Positions 1-8,188 of a DNA stretch of 64,000 nucleotides are shown here, piece by piece. The DNA comes from RBG-13-68-16 sp041494245. GTDB taxonomy: Bacteria; Acidobacteriota; Thermoanaerobaculia; Thermoanaerobaculales; Thermoanaerobaculaceae. A program made the position numbers and the translations under genes. The stretch covers positions 1 to 64,000 of the forward strand of contig JBGQAK010000010.1 in assembly GCA_041494245.1 (NCBI GenBank), in the 5' to 3' direction. The notes beneath the pieces are model-generated. The model had not been told where the DNA came from, did not search any database, and was given only the letters and a program-made list of their open reading frames with translations. The stretch's first letter is position 1. Every line of letters begins with the position of its first letter.

Positions 1-141
1 GTATGACTTGAACTCCGCCAACCCCTTCAACGACATCACCTTCGTAATCGCCGACGTCAACAGCGTCTTGCCGTGGTCCACGTGCCCAATCGTCCCTACG
101 TTCACGTGCGGCTTCGTCCGGTCAAACTTCTTCTTGGCCAT
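1..141 (-). CDS. tuf: elongation factor Tu, N-terminal part (runs off the window)
   Basis: The minus-strand frame from ATG at 141 gives 47 residues of EF-Tu, the GTPase that delivers aminoacyl-tRNA to the ribosome. The N-terminus MAKKKFDRTKPHVNVGTIGH is followed by the P-loop VDHGKT, which is diagnostic. The rest lies outside the window. It follows four tRNA genes on the same strand, the same arrangement as the thrU-tyrU-glyT-thrT-tufB operon of enterobacteria, so it is probably co-transcribed with them from the promoter near 733-760. Confidence 0.97.
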   Translation of the reverse strand, partial: MAKKKFDRTKPHVNVGTIGHVDHGKTLLTSAITKVMSLKGLAEFKSY

Positions 142-247
142 GTTTGGATCGCCTCCCTCTTCCCCTTGTCTGTCTCGGGACCGCCGTGGCGGTCCTGGCC
201 TGCGAGGTGGACAGGCCGGGTTCAGTTCCTAGTTCGGGTCCGACCAG

Positions 248-323
248 TGGAGCCCAGGACCAGATTTGAACTGGTGACCCCGTCCTTACCAAGGACGTGC
301 TCTACCGCCTGAGCTACCTGGGC
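248..323 (-). tRNA. tRNA-Thr (anticodon GGT)
   Basis: The reverse complement folds as a 76-nt cloverleaf. The acceptor stem is GCCCAGG/CCTGGGC, the anticodon loop TTGGTAA gives anticodon GGT, the T-loop is GTTCAAATC, and CCA is encoded. It is the tRNA gene nearest to tuf. Confidence 0.96.
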
Positions 324-346
324 CCACGAAAAAGCCTTTGAGGCAT

Positions 347-421
347 TGGAGCGGGAGACGGGATTCGAACCCGCGACCAACAGCTTGGAAGGCTGTGACT
401 CTACCCCTGAGTTACTCCCGC
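347..421 (-). tRNA. tRNA-Gly (anticodon TCC)
   Basis: A 75-nt cloverleaf on the minus strand. The acceptor starts GCGGGAG, the anticodon loop CTTCCAA gives TCC, the T-arm contains GGTTCGAATCC, and the 3' end TCCA is encoded. Confidence 0.96.
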
Positions 422-431
422 GAGGATGAGA

Positions 432-518
432 TGGTGCGGGCGGATGGATTTGAACCACCGTAGGGCATTGCCCGGCAGATTTACAGTCTGCTGCCATTGA
501 CCGCTCGGCCACACCCGC
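432..518 (-). tRNA. tRNA-Tyr (anticodon GTA)
   Basis: An 87-nt class II tRNA with a long variable arm. The acceptor starts GCGGGTG, the anticodon loop contains CTGTAAA (GTA), and the 3' end ACCA is encoded. The long variable region and anticodon identify bacterial tRNA-Tyr. Confidence 0.96.
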
Positions 519-574
519 ACGCGTGAGCCCCCTGACTTCGTGCCACAAACCGTGCAAAGGCTGCCGCACCTCAC

Positions 575-650
575 TGGAGCTGGCGATGGGACTCGAACCC
601 GTAACCTGCGGATTACAAATCCGCTGCTCTACCAGTTGAGCTACGCCAGC
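575..650 (-). tRNA. tRNA-Thr (anticodon TGT)
   Basis: A 76-nt cloverleaf. The acceptor is GCTGGCG, the anticodon arm GGATTTGTAATCC gives TGT, and TCCA is encoded at the 3' end. It is the first gene of the tRNA-tuf cluster, about 80 nt downstream of a good promoter. Confidence 0.96.
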
Positions 651-732
651 CTGCGCGGGAAGGAGCACCCGTCGTTCCCCTCTGCCAAAGATCTCCTCCC
701 AGGCACACACGCTCCCCGGGAAGGGAACGCAG

Positions 733-760
733 ATGATACCACCACTCAAGAAAAAATCAA
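733..760 (-). promoter_or_regulatory. sigma70-type promoter of the tRNA-tuf cluster
   Basis: On the minus strand TTGATT (755-760) and TATCAT (733-738) are separated by 16 nt. The predicted start near 726 lies about 75 nt before tRNA-Thr(TGT). A run of six T between the boxes may also help end rlmB transcripts. Inferred from consensus and position. Confidence 0.6.
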
Positions 761-770
761 GGCCCAACGA

Positions 771-914
771 CAGGGCTCAGGGGTCCGGGGTCCGGGGACC
801 GAGCCGCCAGCTGCCTCCCACAACAGGATCTGGCCCCCGGAACCAACGCCTCGGCCGCCTCGCAACCCCCAAAGAACCAAGTTAGGAGCCCGGAGCCCGG
901 ACCCCTGAGCCCTG
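771..914. repeat. inverted pair of GGGTCC/GGGCTC-type repeats at the rlmB 3' end
   Basis: The 19-bp arm at 771-789 (CAGGGCTCAGGGGTCCGGG) is exactly the reverse complement of 896-914. Each arm continues into G/C-rich short repeats (GGTCCGG, GGAGCCC). The right arm lies inside rlmB and encodes its last residues. The rest of the 651-881 gap holds only the promoter at 733-760. Confidence 0.75.
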
Positions 915-1649
915 GGCGCGAGGGAGGGGAAAACGGCGGCGCCACTCCCAGGCCAGCACGCCGGCCGCGACGGAGAGGTTGAGGGACTCGACGCCGGCCG
1001 CGACCGGGATTGCGACGGTGCCGTCGAGCGCCTTGCGGGTCTTGGCGCGGAGCCCGGCCGCCTCCCCGCCCAGGCAGAGCAGTAGGCGGCCCGGCAGCTC
1101 CGCCTCCGAAACCGACGTGCCCCCTGTCTGGGCACCCAGGACCCAGAAGCCGGCGCGCTTGGCAGCCAGTGCGAAGTCGCCCAGCGACCCAACGTGGGCC
1201 ACGTGCACCAGCGGGAGCGTGCCCGCCGCCACCTTGGCCGCCGCCCCACCCAGCGGTGGGGGATGTGGCCCTGCAACCACGACACCACCGAGCGCGAACG
1301 CCGCCGCGCTGCGCACGACTGCCCCCAGGTTATGGGCGTCCTCGAGCCCATCGAGGCCGAGCACACAGAGGGGGCCTGCCGGCTCCAACAGCGCCTCCGG
1401 GTCGGCAAAGGGGGCGGGCGCCAGGCGCGCCGCGGCGCCGTTGTGGGCGACCCCGCCGGCGACCTGGTCGAGCTTGCGCCTCGGCACCGACGCGTAGCGC
1501 ACGCCGGCGGCCCGGGCGGCCTCCAACAACTGCCTGGCGCGGGCACCGGCGAGGCCGTCCGCAAGCCACACCACCTCCACGCGCGAGCGCTCCCGCTCGA
1601 GCGCCGCGAGCACCGCGTGGAAACCGACCACCCACTCAGGCTGGCTCAA
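882..1649 (-). CDS. rlmB: 23S rRNA (guanosine-2'-O-)-methyltransferase, SpoU/TrmH family
   Basis: A 255-residue SPOUT methyltransferase. It should methylate the ribose of a 23S rRNA guanosine (G2251 in E. coli) using SAM. The N-terminal substrate-binding domain (WVVGFHAVLAAL) covers residues 1-75. The catalytic domain carries motif 1 (DGLEDAHNLGAVVRSA, about 100-115), motif 2 (LCLGGEAAGL) and motif 3 (IPVAAGVESLNLSVAAGVLAWEW). Its start overlaps the ispDF stop by 14 bp, so translation is probably coupled. The last residues, QGSGVRAPGS, come from an intergenic-type repeat and look like an extension rather than part of the fold. Assignment to RlmB rather than another TrmH paralogue rests on similarity. 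Confidence 0.9.
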   Translation of the reverse strand: MSQPEWVVGFHAVLAALERERSRVEVVWLADGLAGARARQLLEAARAAGVRYASVPRRKLDQVAGGVAHNGAAARLAPAPFADPEALLEPAGPLCVLGLDGLEDAHNLGAVVRSAAAFALGGVVVAGPHPPPLGGAAAKVAAGTLPLVHVAHVGSLGDFALAAKRAGFWVLGAQTGGTSVSEAELPGRLLLCLGGEAAGLRAKTRKALDGTVAIPVAAGVESLNLSVAAGVLAWEWRRRFPLPRAQGSGVRAPGS

Positions 1650-2778
1650 GGGTCACGATCGAGAGCGCCACGATGCCCTCGCCCCGTCCCACGAAACCAA
1701 GCCCCTCCGAGGTCGTGGCCTTCAAGTTGACCTGCTCCTCGGCCACGGCGAGCAGCTCCGCCAGCCGCGCCCGCATGGCGGCCCGGTGGGGGGCGATGCG
1801 GGGCGCCTCGGCGAGCAGCGTGAGGTCGCACCCCGCGACGCGCCAGCCCCGCTCCGCCGCCAGCTCCACGGCGCGTTCGACGAAGAGGTGCGACGGGGCG
1901 TCCCGCCAGCGCTCCTCGCTCTGCGGAAAGTGCTCGCCGATGTCCCCGGCCCCGCATGCGCCGAGGATCGCGTCGGTCACGGCGTGCAGGGCGACGTCGG
2001 CGTCGGAGTGCCCGCCGAGGCCGGTCTCCCCCGGAAGCTCGACGCCGCACAGGAAGAGCCTCCGGCCTGGGCTGAACGGGTGCACATCGACCCCCTGCCC
2101 GACGCGGACGCGGCCGCCGAGCGCCGCCGAGAGCACCTCGAGGTCCTCGGGGTGGGTGATCTTCACGTTGCGGGGATCTCCGGCCACAGCCACCACCTTT
2201 CCCCCCTGGCGCTCGACCAGCGCCGCCTCGTCGGTCCAGAACGCGTCACCGGCCGCCTTCCAGGCGTGCCGGAGCACGGCGGCTTTGAACGCCTGGGGCG
2301 TGAGCGCCCGCACGAGGTGCTCTCGGGGCACGGTGGCCTCGACGCTCCCGTCGTGGTGCAGGCGCTTCATGGTGTCGACGACCGGCGCCGCGAGAAACGC
2401 CGCACCGTGCTCGGCGGCCGCGGCCGCCACCCGCCGCACGTCCTCGAGCGGAACGAAAGGACGGGCGGCGTCGTGGATCACCACGACAGTCCCATCCGAC
2501 GGGTCGAGCGCGGCGAAGCCGTTGCGCACCGAGTCCTGGCGCCGGTCGCCCCCCGCCGCCACGAGGACTCCCCGCGGGCCCCACACCTTCCCGGCCTCCT
2601 CCACCCTGTCCGCCCTTACCACCAGGGCGACCGGGGTCTCCGGGAAGGCGGCTCGGACCGCCCCGACCGCCCGCTCGAGCACGGAGCGGCCGGCGATCCT
2701 GCTCCCGAGCTTGTCCTTCCCGAAGCGGGAGCTGCTGCCCGCCGCGACGACGATGATGGCGACGCTCTCGTTGGTCAT
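1636..2778 (-). CDS. ispDF: bifunctional IspD/IspF of the MEP isoprenoid pathway
   Basis: A 380-residue fusion. Residues 1-222 are IspD, 2-C-methyl-D-erythritol 4-phosphate cytidylyltransferase (VVAAGSSSRFG nucleotide loop, HDAARPFV). Residues about 224-380 are IspF, 2-C-methyl-D-erythritol 2,4-cyclodiphosphate synthase (metal ligands in GVDVHPF, then GGHSDADVALHAVTDA). The two enzymes catalyse the third and fifth steps of the MEP pathway; IspE, the step between them, is not here. The usual IspD PKQ motif is replaced by GKDKLG, as in several fused proteins. The gene lies between frr and rlmB; a repeat-filled gap of about 230 bp separates it from frr. Confidence 0.95.
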   Translation of the reverse strand: MTNESVAIIVVAAGSSSRFGKDKLGSRIAGRSVLERAVGAVRAAFPETPVALVVRADRVEEAGKVWGPRGVLVAAGGDRRQDSVRNGFAALDPSDGTVVVIHDAARPFVPLEDVRRVAAAAAEHGAAFLAAPVVDTMKRLHHDGSVEATVPREHLVRALTPQAFKAAVLRHAWKAAGDAFWTDEAALVERQGGKVVAVAGDPRNVKITHPEDLEVLSAALGGRVRVGQGVDVHPFSPGRRLFLCGVELPGETGLGGHSDADVALHAVTDAILGACGAGDIGEHFPQSEERWRDAPSHLFVERAVELAAERGWRVAGCDLTLLAEAPRIAPHRAAMRARLAELLAVAEEQVNLKATTSEGLGFVGRGEGIVALSIVTLEPA

Positions 2779-2789
2779 TCTTCTGTGGA

Positions 2790-3012
2790 GAGATTCCTCG
2801 CTGCGCTCGGCTCAGATCCTTCGCGCTGTCGGCAGCAGCCAGGATAGATCCCTCGCTGCGCTCGGGATGTGACGTGTGCCCGCGGCAGCGGGCGCCACGC
2901 GGGCTGGAGGTTGGTGGTCGGCGTTCTAGCTGTGCCTGTGGCTTCCCAGTCCACGAGATCCCTCGCTGCCCTCGGGATGTGACGTGTGCCCGCGGCAACG
3001 GGCACACGTCAC
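2790..3012. repeat. clustered 'CCTCGCTGCGCTCGG' intergenic repeats between frr and ispDF
   Basis: Three copies of AGATYCCTCGCTGCSCTCGG lie at about 2791, 2846 and 2956. The last two (2846-2892 and 2956-3002) extend as near-identical 47-bp units through GGATGTGACGTGTGCCCGCGG. The repeat fills the whole frr-ispDF spacer. Similar spacer sequence is common in some GC-rich genomes, but the family has no accepted name I can give. Confidence 0.8.
2979..3012 (-). terminator. perfect 14-bp hairpin at the frr stop codon
   Basis: GTGACGTGTGCCCG (2979-2992) and its exact reverse complement (2999-3012) flank a 6-nt loop. The structure overlaps the frr TGA (3009-3011). It has no U-run, so it could be an RNA-stabilising or attenuating hairpin rather than a strict intrinsic terminator. 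Confidence 0.5.
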
Positions 3013-3563
3013 ACCTCCATGATCTCCTTCTCCTTCGCGGTCACGACGTCCGCAATGTGCTTGATGTGTTCGTCGGTGAGCTTCTGGATCTCGTCCAGGC
3101 CCCGGTGCATGTCGTCCTCGGAGATCTTCTTCTCCTTCTCCAGCTTGCGCAGCTCGTCGTTCCCCTCCCGGCGGACGTTGCGCACCGCGGTACGGGCGCG
3201 CTCGGCGTAGTCGTGGGACACCTTGACCAGCTCCTTGCGCCGCTCCTGCGTCGGGGCGGGCACCGGGAGCTTGATCGCCTTGCCGTCGTTCATCGGGTTC
3301 AACCCGAGGTTCGCCCTCTGGATCGCGTGCTCGATCGCCGAGATCAGCGATGGGTCCCACGGCTGGATGACGATGACCGAGGCGTCGGGCACCGAGAGGT
3401 TGGCGACCTGGTTGAGAGGAGTCGCCGTACCGTAGTAGTCCACACGCACCGGGTCCAGGATCCCGAGCGAGGCGCGCCCGGTGCGCAGCGTCTTCAGCTC
3501 GTCCCGCAGCACCTCGACAGCCTTGTCCATGTGGGCCCTGGTGGTCTTGACCGTCTCGCGCAT
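3009..3563 (-). CDS. frr: ribosome recycling factor
   Basis: A 184-residue protein, close to the usual 185. With EF-G it splits the post-termination ribosome. The signature TLRTGRASLGILDPVRVDYY, the hinge region and the C-terminal helix rich in K/E (LRKLEKEKKISEDD) are all present. A longer open frame starts at 3608. I chose ATG 3563 because GGGGAGAGGGG sits just upstream and the protein then matches family length and the usual N-terminus (helix beginning RETVKTTRAHMDKAVEVL). It lies in the conserved tsf-pyrH-frr order. Confidence 0.96.
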   Translation of the reverse strand: MRETVKTTRAHMDKAVEVLRDELKTLRTGRASLGILDPVRVDYYGTATPLNQVANLSVPDASVIVIQPWDPSLISAIEHAIQRANLGLNPMNDGKAIKLPVPAPTQERRKELVKVSHDYAERARTAVRNVRREGNDELRKLEKEKKISEDDMHRGLDEIQKLTDEHIKHIADVVTAKEKEIMEV

Positions 3564-3851
3564 CCCCTCTCCCCACGGCGGCCCTTCTCGCCCCCGGCGC
3601 CGCCGCAAGATGCATCCTGCTTCATTGTATCCGTACTCGATGGCGGCGCGTCTCCCTTCAGCACCGTCTCAATCCGCCGAGAAGAGACCAAGCCCGAGGC
3701 CGAACGCGAGCTCTACATCCATCCCGAGGCGTTTGGCCAACCCGAGGAAAAGGGCCTCGCGTGGGCGCTCAGACCGGAGGTCGCTCGCGAGCGCGCCGGG
3801 GAATCGCCGAGCAAGGCGAAACCGTAGCAGCCAGGTTCCCTTGAATACGCC

Positions 3852-3877
3852 AAAGGCCGAGCGCTCACCCGGCCTTT
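3852..3877 (-). terminator. hairpin terminator candidate after pyrH
   Basis: On the minus strand AAAGGCCG and CGGCCTTT form a perfect 8-bp stem with a 10-nt loop, 27 bp after the pyrH stop. The T-tract is short. The surrounding 340-bp frr-pyrH gap (3564-3903) shows no other gene or recognised site. Confidence 0.55.
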
Positions 3878-3903
3878 CCCTCCCTGAACCGCCCGTGCGC
3901 CGG

Positions 3904-4620
3904 CTACGAGACCGTCGAGCCGACGTCCTCGCCCACGATCACGCGCCGGATGTTCCCCGGGACGCGGATGTTGAAGATCCTGATGGGAATCCGCGCGTTC
4001 TGGCAGAGCGAGATGGCGGCAGCGTCCATGATCTGCAGGCCATTCTCCAGCAGGTACTGGTAGGTGGCGGTCTTGAGCAGGCGGGCGCCGGCATCGCGAG
4101 CCGGGTCGGCGGTGTAGAGCCCGTCCACCTTGGTGCCCTTGAGGAGCACCTCGGCGTGGATCTCGCTCGCGCGCAGCGCCGCGGCCGAGTCGGTCGTGAA
4201 GAACGGGTTGCCGGTGCCGGCCGCGAAGATCACGACGCGCTTCTTCTCCAGGTGCCTGATCGCCCGCCGCCGGATGAACGGCTCGGCCACTTCGCGCATC
4301 TCGACGGCGGTGAGCACGCGGGTGAAGCATCCCCGCTGCTCGAGCGCGTCCTGCAGGGCAAGCGCGTTGATGATGGTGGCGAGCATCCCCATGTAGTCGG
4401 CGGTGACGCGGTCGAGCCCCTGCTGGGTCGCCGCGATCCCGCGGATAATGTTCCCGCCGCCGATCACGAGCGCCACCTCCACCCCGAGGTCGTGCACCTC
4501 GGCGAGCTCTGCGGCGAGCTGGGGAAGCACCTCGGCGGCGATCCCGAAGGGCTGGTTGCCCATCAGGACCTCGCCCGAGAGCTTGAGCACGACGCGCCGG
4601 TAGGCCGGGGAGGCGCTCAC
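3904..4620 (-). CDS. pyrH: UMP kinase
   Basis: A 238-residue amino-acid-kinase-fold enzyme that phosphorylates UMP to UDP with ATP. The evidence is VVLKLSGEVLMG at the N-terminus, VIGGGNIIRG, RVTADYMGMLATIINALALQ, FAAGTGNPFFTTDSAAALRA and the uracil/phosphate segment LKGTKVDGLYTADP. It starts with GTG, and this GTG overlaps the TGA of tsf (GTGA), so translation is coupled to tsf. Confidence 0.97.
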   Translation of the reverse strand: MSASPAYRRVVLKLSGEVLMGNQPFGIAAEVLPQLAAELAEVHDLGVEVALVIGGGNIIRGIAATQQGLDRVTADYMGMLATIINALALQDALEQRGCFTRVLTAVEMREVAEPFIRRRAIRHLEKKRVVIFAAGTGNPFFTTDSAAALRASEIHAEVLLKGTKVDGLYTADPARDAGARLLKTATYQYLLENGLQIMDAAAISLCQNARIPIRIFNIRVPGNIRRVIVGEDVGSTVS

Positions 4621-5477
4621 TTTTCGGCGGCTCCCGCTCCCTCGCCGAGTTTGAAGCGGAGGAAGCCGCCCACGGCCACACCGCCGCGCTCGGCCAGCAC
4701 GGCCGAGACCTTCTTGGCGGGGTCCTTGACGAACGGCTGCTCCACGAGGCAGGCCTGCTCGTAGAACTTGCCGACCTTCCCTTCCGCGATCTTCTCGATC
4801 ACCTGCGCCGGCTTGCCGGAGATCGCCGCCTGGGACTTGGCGATCTCCCGCTCCTCGTTGACCACCTCGGCCGGCACGTCGCCGGGCGAGACCCAGCGCG
4901 GCTCGGCGGCCGCGATCTGCATCGCCACGTCCTTGACGGTCTCGTCATCGGCCGAGGCCGAGATCTGGACCAGGACACCGATCTTCCCGCCCATGTGCAG
5001 GTAGGACCCGATCTGCATCCCGTCGCCCGCCCCCAGGAAGCCGACCCTCGAGAGCAGAATGTTCTCGCCGATCGTGGAAATCTGGCTCGAGATCACCTCG
5101 GCCACCGTGTGCAGCGGGTCACCGATGTAGCGGGCCGCCTTGACCTTCTCGGTATCGCCGACGCCGTCGGCCGCCACCTGGTCGGCCAAGGCCTGGGCGA
5201 ACGCCTGGTACTGCTCGGTGCGCGCCACGAAGTCGGTCTCGCAGTTGAGCTCGACCATCCCGCCGCGGCGCCCGCCCTCGATGACGGCGATCGCGACCTT
5301 GCCGTCCTTGGCCGCACGCCCCGCCTTCTTGGCGGCGGCGGCGAGGCCCTTCTTGCGCAGGATCTTGACCGCCTCGTCCATGTTTCCGCCGGCCTCCTGC
5401 AGGGCCCGCTGGCAGTCCATCATGCCGGCGCCGGTTTTCTCACGCAGTTCCTTGACGGCCGCAGCCGAAATACCCAT
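4617..5477 (-). CDS. tsf: elongation factor Ts
   Basis: A 286-residue guanine-nucleotide exchange factor for EF-Tu. The N-terminal UBA-like region has VKELREKTGAGMMDCQRAL, and the EF-Tu-contacting core has ELNCETDFVART. The dimerisation and C-terminal parts follow. A frame start also exists at 5489 (MEDAM...), but GGAGG is spaced correctly for the ATG at 5477 and lies within the upstream alternative, so 5477 is chosen. It sits between rpsB and pyrH. Confidence 0.96.
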   Translation of the reverse strand: MGISAAAVKELREKTGAGMMDCQRALQEAGGNMDEAVKILRKKGLAAAAKKAGRAAKDGKVAIAVIEGGRRGGMVELNCETDFVARTEQYQAFAQALADQVAADGVGDTEKVKAARYIGDPLHTVAEVISSQISTIGENILLSRVGFLGAGDGMQIGSYLHMGGKIGVLVQISASADDETVKDVAMQIAAAEPRWVSPGDVPAEVVNEEREIAKSQAAISGKPAQVIEKIAEGKVGKFYEQACLVEQPFVKDPAKKVSAVLAERGGVAVGGFLRFKLGEGAGAAEK

Positions 5478-5530
5478 CGCGTCCTCCATGAAAAGAGCCA
5501 GGAAGCGCGTCGCCCCTGGCCCGTGACAAC

Positions 5531-5574
5531 CGGGATTCGGGTCTCGGATCTCGGGGCTCGAATCCCAAACCCCG
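5531..5574. repeat. heptamer-type repeat array between rpsB and tsf
   Basis: Degenerate 7-bp units (GGGATTC, GGGTCTC, GGATCTC, GGGGCTC, then the complement-sense AATCCCA and AACCCCG) fill most of the 116-bp spacer between rpsB (stop at 5594) and the tsf start at 5477. It belongs to the same family as the arrays at 44885 and 49369. Confidence 0.7.
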
Positions 5575-5593
5575 CGCGGCGAGCCCCGCCGCC

Positions 5594-6436
<843 letters not shown>

Positions 6437-6459
6437 GAGACTTTCTCCTTTCGGCTTTC

Positions 6460-6852
6460 TTAACGCTTGGAGAACTGGAACCGGCGCCGCGCCTTGGGCT
6501 GGCCGTACTTCTTGCGCTCGACCTCGCGGGCGTCGCGCGTCAGGAAGCCGGCACTCTTCAGCTTGGGCCGCAGCTCGGGGTTGAATTCCAGGAGCGCCCG
6601 CGAGAGCCCGTGCCGGATCGCCCCGGCCTGCCCGCTGATCCCGCCGCCCGCGACGTTCACGAAGATGTCAAACTTCTCGGCGGTTTCGGTGATCAGCAGC
6701 GGTTGCCTGATGACCATCTTGAGCACGCGGTTGGGAAAGTAGACGTCGAACTCGCGCCGGTTCACCGTGATCTTCCCGGTGCCCGGGCGCAGGTAGACGC
6801 GCGCCACCGCGGTCTTGCGACGGCCGGTCCCGTAGTACTGGATGCTTGCCAC
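6460..6852 (-). CDS. rpsI: 30S ribosomal protein S9
   Basis: A 130-residue S9. It begins ASIQYYGTGRRKTAVARVYL and ends with the conserved basic tail KKYGQPKARRRFQFSKR that reaches the P-site tRNA. The GTG at 6852 with AAGGAG upstream is the start; a longer open frame to 7095 overlaps rplM and is spurious. It lies 11 bp after rplM. Confidence 0.97.
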   Translation of the reverse strand: MASIQYYGTGRRKTAVARVYLRPGTGKITVNRREFDVYFPNRVLKMVIRQPLLITETAEKFDIFVNVAGGGISGQAGAIRHGLSRALLEFNPELRPKLKSAGFLTRDAREVERKKYGQPKARRRFQFSKR

Positions 6853-6863
6853 GGCTTCTCTCC

Positions 6864-7298
6864 TTACCCTTCGACCTTCACGGCCTGAGGCTGCTGGGCC
6901 TGGTGGGGGTGCTCCGGGCCCGCGTACACCTTCAGCTTCTTGAGCAGCTTCCGGCCGAGACGATTCTTCGGCAGCATGCCCCACACCGCGAAGCGCACGA
7001 TCCTCTCGGGGGACTTGTCGCGCAGCTCGCGCGCCGTCGCCTGCTTGAGGTGGCCGGGGTCGCCGGAGTGGCGGTAGTACCGCTTGTCGTCCCACTTGTT
7101 GCCGGTGAGCTTGACGCGGCCGGCGTTGACCACGATCACGAAGTCGCCGGTGTCGAGACCGGGCGTGAAGCTCGGCTTGTTCTTGCCCCGCAACAGCCTC
7201 GCCACCGTGGTCGAGAGCCGCCCGAGCACGACGTCCTCGGCATCCACGACGAGCCAGTCGTGGCTGATGTCACTCTGTTTCGGCACGAACGTCTTCAT
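6864..7298 (-). CDS. rplM: 50S ribosomal protein L13
   Basis: A 144-residue L13. The markers are DWLVVDAEDVVLGRLST, LRGKNKPSFTPGLDTGDFVIV, and AVWGMLPKNRLGRKLLKKL with YAGPEHPHQAQQP near the end. ATG 7298 has GGAGAG upstream. It is the first gene of the translation operon and lies downstream of a near-consensus promoter at 7366-7394. Confidence 0.97.
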   Translation of the reverse strand: MKTFVPKQSDISHDWLVVDAEDVVLGRLSTTVARLLRGKNKPSFTPGLDTGDFVIVVNAGRVKLTGNKWDDKRYYRHSGDPGHLKQATARELRDKSPERIVRFAVWGMLPKNRLGRKLLKKLKVYAGPEHPHQAQQPQAVKVEG

Positions 7299-7365
7299 TC
7301 CACTCTCCACGTCGCTTCCGTGCGGGCAAACTCTGACCACGCACCTCCCCCGCACAGGGGCGCAA

Positions 7366-7394
7366 AGACTATCAGAGGAGCCTCTTGCTGTCAA
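7366..7394 (-). promoter_or_regulatory. sigma70-type promoter for the rplM operon
   Basis: On the minus strand the -35 box is TTGACA (7389-7394), the spacer is 17 nt and the -10 box is TAGTCT (7366-7371). The start would fall near 7359, leaving a leader of about 60 nt with a small CCCC/GGGG hairpin before rplM. Confidence 0.75.
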
Positions 7395-7579
7395 GGATCT
7401 CGATTGTCGCCCCGGCTTCCGAGCACGGCCGGGCGTGCGCGCTCCCCCCACAGGTCGACGAACCACGAATCCGGGAGCGATCCCAAGCGGACCATCGGTG
7501 CGACCCCGGTGAGGGGGTGGGTCCGGCCAGCGGCCTCATCCGGCACCGCCAGCTGGACCTGGACCGTACGGACGGTGGA

Positions 7580-7948
7580 CTACAACGGGTGCTGGTAGAA
7601 GCCGTGGGTGTCGCTCGAGTCGGTGATCGCGAAGTTCCGGACCCCGTCGCGCCCTCCGGCGGCGAACGGCAGCACGGTGACGTGCCCGGCACGGGCCCGT
7701 GCGACGTTCTCCCTCAGGAGCGCCACGTTCTCCTCGGCCGGCTCGACGGCAAAGACCCTCCCCCGTGGACCGACACGCGTTGCGGCCAGAAGCGTGTAGT
7801 AGCCGATGTGCGCTCCCACGTCGAGAACCGTCATCCCGGGTTGCAGGAAGGCGCGCACCCATGCTGTGGTGAGCGGGTCGAAAGGGTGCTCCAAGTAGTG
7901 CGGCACGTACCGGCTCGGCATCCGGAAGTGCACGCCGGCCATCTCCAC
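7580..7948 (-). pseudogene. FkbM-family SAM methyltransferase, truncated by nonsense codons
   Basis: The 122-residue frame holds the N-terminal half of an FkbM-type methyltransferase. It has the SAM loop (VLDVGAHIGYYTLLAA), an acidic loop (VFAVEPAEENVALLREN) and SSDTHGFYQHP. The family normally continues for another 80-100 residues, including a K-I-D-x-E-G motif, which is absent. The same reading frame is open on both sides of two TAG codons: one at 8030-8032 (upstream segment from ATG 8103, ending RALRAVGLG) and one at 7580-7582 (downstream segment to about 7391). The simplest reading is a decaying gene. Confidence 0.65.
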
Positions 7949-8188
7949 GCTCGTGAGCGGCGATGTCGGGGGGTGCTTCGCGAGCCACCTCCTACGAGCA
8001 CGATCGGCGAGCCCCCGGGCCCAGTCGGCCTACCCCAGACCGACGGCGCGCAGCGCCCTCTCCAACCGCGCGGCGATCCTTACGGAGCGCACTGGCAATC
8101 GCATCGGAAGCGGGGACCCTCCACGCCCGAGCATACCCGACCGCCCGGGTGTTAGCATGCCGGCCTCGAACGTGTATCGGAGGTGCCC

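Noticed and set aside
3564..3903. A further gene in the frr-pyrH gap
   Set aside because: The open frames there overlap pyrH in another frame and have no start signal or similarity.
7580..8032. TAG codons in the FkbM frame as pyrrolysine
   Set aside because: No methanogen-type amine methyltransferase context, and the downstream catalytic part appears lost, so nonsense decay is simpler.
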